From a virus: DNA of 31,833 nucleotides. The stretch is taken from the IMG/VR virus record IMGVR_UViG_3300009034_000154, positions 1-31,833 of that record. One strand, 5' to 3'. The number at the start of each line of letters is the position of its first letter. The first letter of the stretch is position 1. Positions 28,924-31,833 of this stretch are shown here, piece by piece. A program made the position numbers and the translations under genes. The notes under the pieces were generated by a model. That model saw only the letters and a list, made by a program, of their open reading frames with translations, was not told the origin of the DNA and made no database searches.

Positions 28924-29052
28924 ATGGATGACAATACACAAACCGAAGAACGTGAGTGTTTTCATTGTGGCGCTGATTTCTCGCCAGAGACACAAGATCA
29001 ATTCTTTTGCTCCGATGAATGCGAGAATATCTTTAATGCTCTTTTAGGATAG
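28924..29052 (+). CDS. Small zinc-binding protein (42 aa)
   Basis: Reads MDDNTQTEERECFHCGADFS then PETQDQFFCSDECENIFNAL. The CxxC...CxxxC spacing is a typical treble-clef or zinc-ribbon knuckle, as in small phage proteins that bind nucleic acid or partner proteins. GAGAGAATTGAAA precedes the ATG, part of the repeated leader, and CTCGCTTTTT upstream copies the end of the first leader element. A terminator follows the stop. Confidence 0.65.
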   Translation: MDDNTQTEERECFHCGADFSPETQDQFFCSDECENIFNALLG

Positions 29053-29372
29053 TTTTTCAATTCTCTGCGCCTTGGCTCCGGTCGGGCGCAGGGGATTTTG
29101 ATCTTTGACAAGTAAATAGCGAGGATGGCAGAAAGCGAGGATAACTATGTTGACAAAATCTGAGTATACCTTTCTATTGATATACAAATAAATCTAAAAC
29201 AACAAAAACATAAGGGTGAAAATAGATAAAAAAATCGAAAATTTTCAAGCCAAAATATAAATCCTTTAAAACAACATAGTTAAATCAACAAAAAATTTCA
29301 CTTTCTACTAAAGTTTCCACCTAAAATAACCGTTATAAAATAAAAACAATGTTAAACAGAAAGGAAATTACA
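29053..29372 (+). other. A/T-rich gap between cassette and lysis-type genes
   Basis: No convincing gene in 320 bp. After the terminator (29061-29099) the sequence is very A/T-rich. It holds a possible -35 TTGACA at 29151, an 11-bp inverted repeat TAACTATGTTG (29142-29152) with CAACATAGTTA (29272-29282), and TATAAAAT near 29334 as a possible -10. The gap probably carries the promoter for the lipoprotein genes; an origin-like role is possible but has no direct support. Confidence 0.45.
29061..29099 (+). terminator. Intrinsic terminator after the zinc-binding protein gene
   Basis: CTGCGCC (29065-29071) pairs with GGCGCAG (29085-29091). With G-T pairs the stem extends to 11 bp (29061-29071 with 29085-29095), loop 13 nt, followed by TTTT. 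It closes the plus-strand cassette transcribed from 28249. Confidence 0.75.
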
Positions 29373-29540
29373 ATGGACATGAACAGAAACCCCAGTAATG
29401 TCGAAATGTGGTTGATTGCTGTGTTATTAAGTATTTTGGTATGTGGAGCTATGATTCTCGCTTCCGGCTGCCATACCATTCATGGCATTGGTGAAGACCT
29501 CAAATGTACTACCTCCCATTATATAGGTGATCCACAATGA
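29373..29540 (+). CDS. Entericidin-like small lipoprotein (55 aa)
   Basis: A hydrophobic leader (MWLIAVLLSILVCGAMI) leads to a lipobox LASG|C, followed by CHTIHGIGEDLKC. Entericidins share the short lipoprotein form and the GC.T..G.G.D(I/L) motif after the acylated Cys. In bacteria they are small envelope-stress or toxin/antidote lipoproteins. AAAGGAAA precedes the ATG at 29373; an earlier in-frame ATG at 29349 lacks such a site. The stop overlaps the next start as ATGA. In a phage it could affect the envelope during lysis or alter the infected host surface. Confidence 0.65.
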   Translation: MDMNRNPSNVEMWLIAVLLSILVCGAMILASGCHTIHGIGEDLKCTTSHYIGDPQ

Positions 29541-29956
29541 TTCCCCTCCTCCTATTCACTCACTTCAAATATAAGGCAAGGATGCCTTCCCTTTTTTTGT
29601 TATGTTTCGTAAAATGGACTGTACTATTTGGATGTCAACCAGAACCGCAAAGCACAACAAAAGAATTTATCGTGACAGCATATTGTCCTTGCAGTAAATG
29701 CTGTGCTCCTTACGATGATGACATAACAGCTTCGGGCCACGTGATTCAACCCGGAGATAAATTAATTGCAGCACCTAAAATTATTCCTTTCGGGACACTA
29801 ATAGATATACCGGGATATGGAGAGAAAGTTCCTGTATTAGATCGGGGCGGTGCTATCAAAGGTAATAGATTGGATGTACTATTCGACACACATCAAGAAG
29901 CCCTAATTTGGGGGAGAAAGAAATTGAAGTGCGTCATTTATTGCCCTGATGCTTGA
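29537..29956 (+). CDS. 3D-domain (double-psi barrel) lytic-type lipoprotein (139 aa)
   Basis: Residues about 44-139 contain VTAYCPCSKCC, DDITASG, GDKLIAAPKIIPFGTLIDIP, VPVLDRGGAIKGNRLDVLFD and EALIWGRKKL. This is the order of 3D domains, named for three Asp and found in peptidoglycan lytic transglycosylases and resuscitation factors. The Asp residues of DRGG and LDVLF are present. A hydrophobic segment ends in VLFG|C, so it is probably a lipoprotein. The start at 29537 overlaps the entericidin-like gene (AGGTGA upstream). The in-frame ATG at 29582 gives a tidier 17-residue signal and is a serious alternative. Likely role: cell-wall degradation at lysis or entry. Confidence 0.75.
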   Translation: MIPLLLFTHFKYKARMPSLFLLCFVKWTVLFGCQPEPQSTTKEFIVTAYCPCSKCCAPYDDDITASGHVIQPGDKLIAAPKIIPFGTLIDIPGYGEKVPVLDRGGAIKGNRLDVLFDTHQEALIWGRKKLKCVIYCPDA

Positions 29957-30161
29957 ATAGATGTAATACCAAAAACCATTGATTTGGGTAAAACAATCTC
30001 ACCACAATAAGGCTGAAAAAATGATTTGGAAGACTACAGAAAACCTGCTGCTTATGTGGATTCAAATTGGACAAGGCCATCGCCAAAGCCACAGGAGAAT
30101 AATGTCCATCGACCGAACAAAATAGATGAGCCACGAAGATATGCAGAACAGCTTGAGCGGG
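29957..30161. other. Convergent intergenic region with doubtful small ORFs
   Basis: About 205 bp between converging genes. A plus-strand frame at 30021-30125 (34 codons, AAGG upstream) and a 15-codon one at 30126-30173 are possible. A frame reading CCLCGFKLDKAIAKATGE has no start and may be a relic of a Cys-containing gene. CCAAA/TTTGG (about 29968-29987) is a weak hairpin. No clear terminator was seen for either strand. Confidence 0.35.
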
Positions 30162-30383
30162 TTATATACCTAATCCATCATCGACGAATTGATTTCTTTC
30201 CCTTTTTTTACGCGCCCGGTTTTCCCGCTGCAAAGCCCCGCGAATCCTACTAATGAGCAAACCCCCCTCATATAAATCACAAACCGTTTTATGATTGCAA
30301 TGCAATAACGTCACGATTCGTATAATATTCATGCCGGGAATACCGGTTTTTTCTTCCCAGGAGCTATCGATGTGCGGGGTCAT
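30162..30383 (-). CDS. Small basic protein, possibly DNA-binding (73 aa)
   Basis: Reads MTPHIDSSWEEKTGIPGMNI, IRIVTLLHCNHKTVCDLYEG, then ISRIRGALQRENRARKKRER. The middle could form a helix-turn-helix, and the following region is strongly basic, so nucleic-acid binding is plausible but not established. GGAAGGAAT lies just before the ATG at 30383; an in-frame start at 30443 lies inside the upstream hairpin loop. Directly upstream are a terminator-like hairpin and a two-codon ORF, so expression is probably regulated. Confidence 0.5.
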   Translation of the reverse strand: MTPHIDSSWEEKTGIPGMNIIRIVTLLHCNHKTVCDLYEGGLLISRIRGALQRENRARKKRERNQFVDDGLGI

Positions 30384-30401
30384 TTTATTCCTTCCATAAA
30401 A

Positions 30402-30465
30402 AAGGCGGCGGTTTTTCGGTTCCTCAAAAGCATGACAAAGCACAAATGCGATTGACCGCCGCCTT
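30402..30465 (-). terminator. Long-loop terminator-like hairpin before the 73-aa gene
   Basis: AAGGCGGCGGT (30402-30412) and ACCGCCGCCTT (30455-30465) are perfect 11-bp complements with a 42-nt loop. On the minus transcript the stem is followed by T's and then by GGAAGGAATAAAATG of the 73-aa gene. The layout (G/C-rich arms, long loop, T-run, Shine-Dalgarno, ATG) mirrors the plus-strand element at 28342-28416. Confidence 0.6.
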
Positions 30466-30481
30466 AATCAGATAAGAGCTT

Positions 30482-30508
30482 TTAGAGCATATGGCACCTC
30501 CTTTCTAT
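30482..30508 (-). promoter_or_regulatory. Two-codon ORF with near-perfect Shine-Dalgarno
   Basis: On the minus strand AAAGGAGGTGCCAT is followed by ATG CTC TAA (30490-30482). AAGGAGGT is essentially the full anti-16S complement, yet the frame codes only Met-Leu. It lies 17 nt upstream of the terminator-like hairpin. It may be a mini-gene that halts or drops ribosomes, a standby site, or a duplicated remnant of the identical ATAGAAAGGAGGTG in front of the 34-aa gene. Confidence 0.5.
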
Positions 30509-30526
30509 TACGAGAAAATGAGTTGA

Positions 30527-30631
30527 TCATTTTAGGAATCTTGAAATATCTTTACCCGCCCGACCGCCCGTTGTCACTCTATCTATTCGACATATAGGAC
30601 AATCGCAATCTTGTACATGTGTCGTATACAT
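30527..30631 (-). CDS. Small Cys-containing protein (34 aa)
   Basis: Reads MYTTHVQDCDCPICRIDRVT then TGGRAGKDISRFLK. The CDCPIC cluster suggests one half of a metal site. A very strong AAAGGAGGTG precedes the ATG and at the same time encodes the end of the DUF551 gene, so the two genes are coupled. Function unknown. Confidence 0.6.
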   Translation of the reverse strand: MYTTHVQDCDCPICRIDRVTTGGRAGKDISRFLK

Positions 30632-30637
30632 TTGGCA

Positions 30638-30859
30638 TCACCTCCTTTCTATGAAAAATGCAGGTATATCACACCAATAAGTAACTTCTTTTGTTACACC
30701 TACCCAAATCGGATATGAAATTGTCTGACCAGAGGCAGTATGAAAACTTCGTAAATCAATGTGTGAAATTTTCACCTCACTTTTATCAAAGAACCGAACA
30801 ACTACGCGGACCCATCTATCTGGTAAGCGATCTTTCACAGATATCCACTGCCCAGTCAT
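30638..30859 (-). CDS. DUF551-type phage protein (73 aa)
   Basis: Begins MTGQWISVKDRLPDRWVRVV and ends with a VTYWCDIPAF segment. The W(I)xVKDRLP opening and a terminal V.(H/Y)W...P element are the hallmarks of DUF551 proteins, common in phages and prophages and of unknown function. AAGGA lies 8 nt before the ATG. The start overlaps the o-spanin-like stop as ATGA. The final codons (GAA AGG AGG TGA) form the ribosome site of the next gene. Confidence 0.72.
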   Translation of the reverse strand: MTGQWISVKDRLPDRWVRVVVRFFDKSEVKISHIDLRSFHTASGQTISYPIWVGVTKEVTYWCDIPAFFIERR

Positions 30860-31059
30860 GGATTCGTCCTTCCCGCCTTATCCTCACATCGTAACAGCCA
30901 ATGATAGCGGTCAAAATTAACAAGCACGCCCGGAAACGGTGCAGCCTCAGATTCGTGCAGGCTCACGTCGTTCATGCTCGAGGAGTTCGTGTCGTAACTT
31001 ATCACGTTCGGCGTGCAGCTTAGTCCGTATAGCAGACCATTTACGCATAGCATCATCAT
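30856..31059 (-). CDS. Possible o-spanin (Rz1-like), overlapping the i-spanin-like gene (67 aa)
   Basis: From the ATG at 31059 it reads MMMLCVNGLLYGLSC, a short leader ending in a Cys that recalls the start of lambda Rz1 (MMLCVMMLPLVVVGC), then a polar tail. The lipobox (GLSC) is weak because position -3 is Gly. About half of the gene lies in a different frame inside the i-spanin-like gene, the classical nested Rz/Rz1 layout. There is no good Shine-Dalgarno. The alternative is that this frame is chance overlap. Confidence 0.45.
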   Translation of the reverse strand: MMMLCVNGLLYGLSCTPNVISYDTNSSSMNDVSLHESEAAPFPGVLVNFDRYHWLLRCEDKAGRTNP

Positions 31060-31273
31060 TATGATCTTCGGCAAACGCCGTAACCATTTGGCTCGCAAAA
31101 TTCGTATCTTTAATGACCCGTCTGATTTGTTTAAGCATTTCATATTTCTGCTTCTCCCATTCTTCGTATTCTTTGTATTCCTTCCATTTGATTTTTTCAT
31201 CAACAGGTGTTGGTCTCGGCCAGAGCAGCTTCAGTAAGCCGACGATGAAGGTAATAATGCTTCCGAAAGTCAT
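30947..31273 (-). CDS. Possible i-spanin (Rz-like) (108 aa)
   Basis: A single N-terminal hydrophobic helix (MTFGSIITFIVGLLKLLW) is followed by a long charged coiled coil (KWKEYKEYEEWEKQKYEML, HAERDKLRHELLEHERREP) and no other domain. This fits inner-membrane spanins, which join the outer-membrane partner to fuse the membranes at lysis. AAGGAGTAACAG precedes the ATG. A lipoprotein-like frame starts inside it. The holin-like gene is far away at 26766, so the lysis genes are split. Confidence 0.55.
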   Translation of the reverse strand: MTFGSIITFIVGLLKLLWPRPTPVDEKIKWKEYKEYEEWEKQKYEMLKQIRRVIKDTNFASQMVTAFAEDHNDDAMRKWSAIRTKLHAERDKLRHELLEHERREPARI

Positions 31274-31276
31274 CTG

Positions 31277-31498
31277 TTACTCCTTAGCAGGACTCTTGTT
31301 TTCGGTGGACCAACGAATAGCCGGTTCCCATCGATCGCAGATATACGCCTGATGCACCAATGGATAGCCGGTGAATTTAGTACATTTGATAATGCGATTC
31401 CCATCACTCAACTTATACAGACAGTTGCTACAGCTATCCGTGTGATGATAATTATTCTTTTGCAACATCCCCTGTTGGATTTGGGTATTACCTGTCAT
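31277..31498 (-). CDS. Cys-rich small phage protein (73 aa)
   Basis: Contains DSCSNCLYKLSDGNRIIKCT and then YICDRWEPAIRW, i.e. CxxC, a third Cys and a fourth Cys in a CDRWE context. Proteins of this form are frequent in phage genomes and probably bind zinc; no function is known to me. AAGGA lies 7 nt before the ATG. The stop lies within the i-spanin-like gene's ribosome site. Confidence 0.62.
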   Translation of the reverse strand: MTGNTQIQQGMLQKNNYHHTDSCSNCLYKLSDGNRIIKCTKFTGYPLVHQAYICDRWEPAIRWSTENKSPAKE

Positions 31499-31508
31499 TT
31501 CTTATTCC

Positions 31509-31817
31509 TTAACGCTCTTTCGGTTTACCAAATGCCTCTATGATCCTTTCTCCGAGCCACTTGGCGACCGGGACAGTGACCGCGTTTCCAACGGTCCGTT
31601 CGCGAGCGCTGTTAGGTATTCCGTCAGTCCATCCAGCAGGCAATCCTTGAAGAGACTCCCGCTCTGCATGTGTGAAATGACGTAACCTGTTTTGCGTTTC
31701 ACAGAAGTAAGTTTCGTCCACCGAATTGCGCCGCCTGGCTCGCGTATTAAGACAAGTAATCGGCGGTTCCGGCGATGCATTCTCTTGTGGAATAATTTCA
31801 ATTCTCCTATTGCATCC
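31509..31817 (-). pseudogene. C-terminal end of a cytosine-5 DNA methyltransferase, frame interrupted
   Basis: The frame contains ENASPEPPITCLNTRARRRN, then RLRHFTHAERESLQGLPAGW and RTVGNAVTVPVAKWLGERI. The last two are motifs IX and X of C5-methyltransferases (R.LT..E...LQG.P and GNAV.VPVA..LG). The catalytic PC and ENV motifs would lie to the right of the window. A TGA at 31820-31818 closes this frame just before the edge. A second frame, open to the edge, reads AEEFEDAIGEL and could be the preceding part. Either the gene carries a frameshift, or the fragment starts separately near AGGAGAATTGAAA (31796-31808) at a non-standard codon. Sequencing error is possible. Confidence 0.65.
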
Positions 31818-31833
31818 TCAAATTCCTCAGCCA

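Noticed and set aside
31538-31801. Minus-strand frame of 87 codons overlapping the methyltransferase tail
   Set aside because: Its C-terminal half is an out-of-frame reading of methyltransferase motifs IX and X; only its first residues might be real, as discussed under the frameshift finding.
1-31833. Diversity-generating retroelement, expected because the head genes resemble phage BPP-1
   Set aside because: No reverse transcriptase, and no template/variable repeat pair was noticed; the fibre C-terminus lies outside the window, so the rest of the genome is untested.

Overview
The window is a 31.8-kb piece of a tailed double-stranded DNA phage (or prophage) with a short-tailed, podovirus-type virion. 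The gene order resembles T7 and Bordetella phage BPP-1: holin-like gene, small and large terminase, portal, scaffold, major capsid protein, a Bbp16-like protein, tail tubular proteins A and B, three internal virion or ejection proteins, and a T7-type tail fibre. Lipoprotein genes and an Rz/Rz1-like overlapping pair point to a host with two membranes. No integrase, RNA polymerase, tRNA, rRNA, CRISPR array or bacterial housekeeping gene was recognised, so the host cannot be named.

Layout. (1) 1-27256, minus strand: one long, tightly packed late operon read right to left. Most junctions are ATGA or TAATG overlaps. Its right end (23.9-26.2 kb) holds a cluster of small genes, including three proteins with Tat-like leaders and two zinc-ribbon proteins. 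These look like repeated copies of a two-gene cassette, and two of the leader proteins carry pieces resembling the large-terminase ATPase. A truncated second copy of the major capsid gene lies just downstream of the portal gene. (2) 27257-28104, minus strand: a small ORF, a strong terminator, and a zinc-finger/PD-(D/E)XK-like nuclease with its own consensus promoter. (3) 28249-29956, plus strand: a divergent promoter, a Thr/Ile-rich leader ORF spanning a terminator-like RNA element, three small genes sharing a leader, a terminator, then an entericidin-like lipoprotein and a 3D-domain protein. (4) 30162-31817, minus strand: C-terminus of a cytosine-5 methyltransferase, a Cys-rich protein, a spanin-like pair, a DUF551 protein, a 34-aa Cys protein, then a two-codon ORF and terminator-like hairpin ahead of a small basic protein.

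Most unusual points. Four neighbouring exterior-tail proteins (tail tube B, an adjacent 115-aa protein, a beta-helix spike and the tail fibre) begin with Sec-type signal peptides, whereas the capsid, portal, tail tube A and internal virion proteins do not. A family of Tat-leader proteins contains decayed terminase-like sequence. Several leaders carry convincing RNA structure: an 11-bp hairpin that hides the capsid ribosome-binding site, and leader-ORF/terminator arrangements on both strands. Function calls rest on reading the protein sequences and on gene order; no database search was possible.
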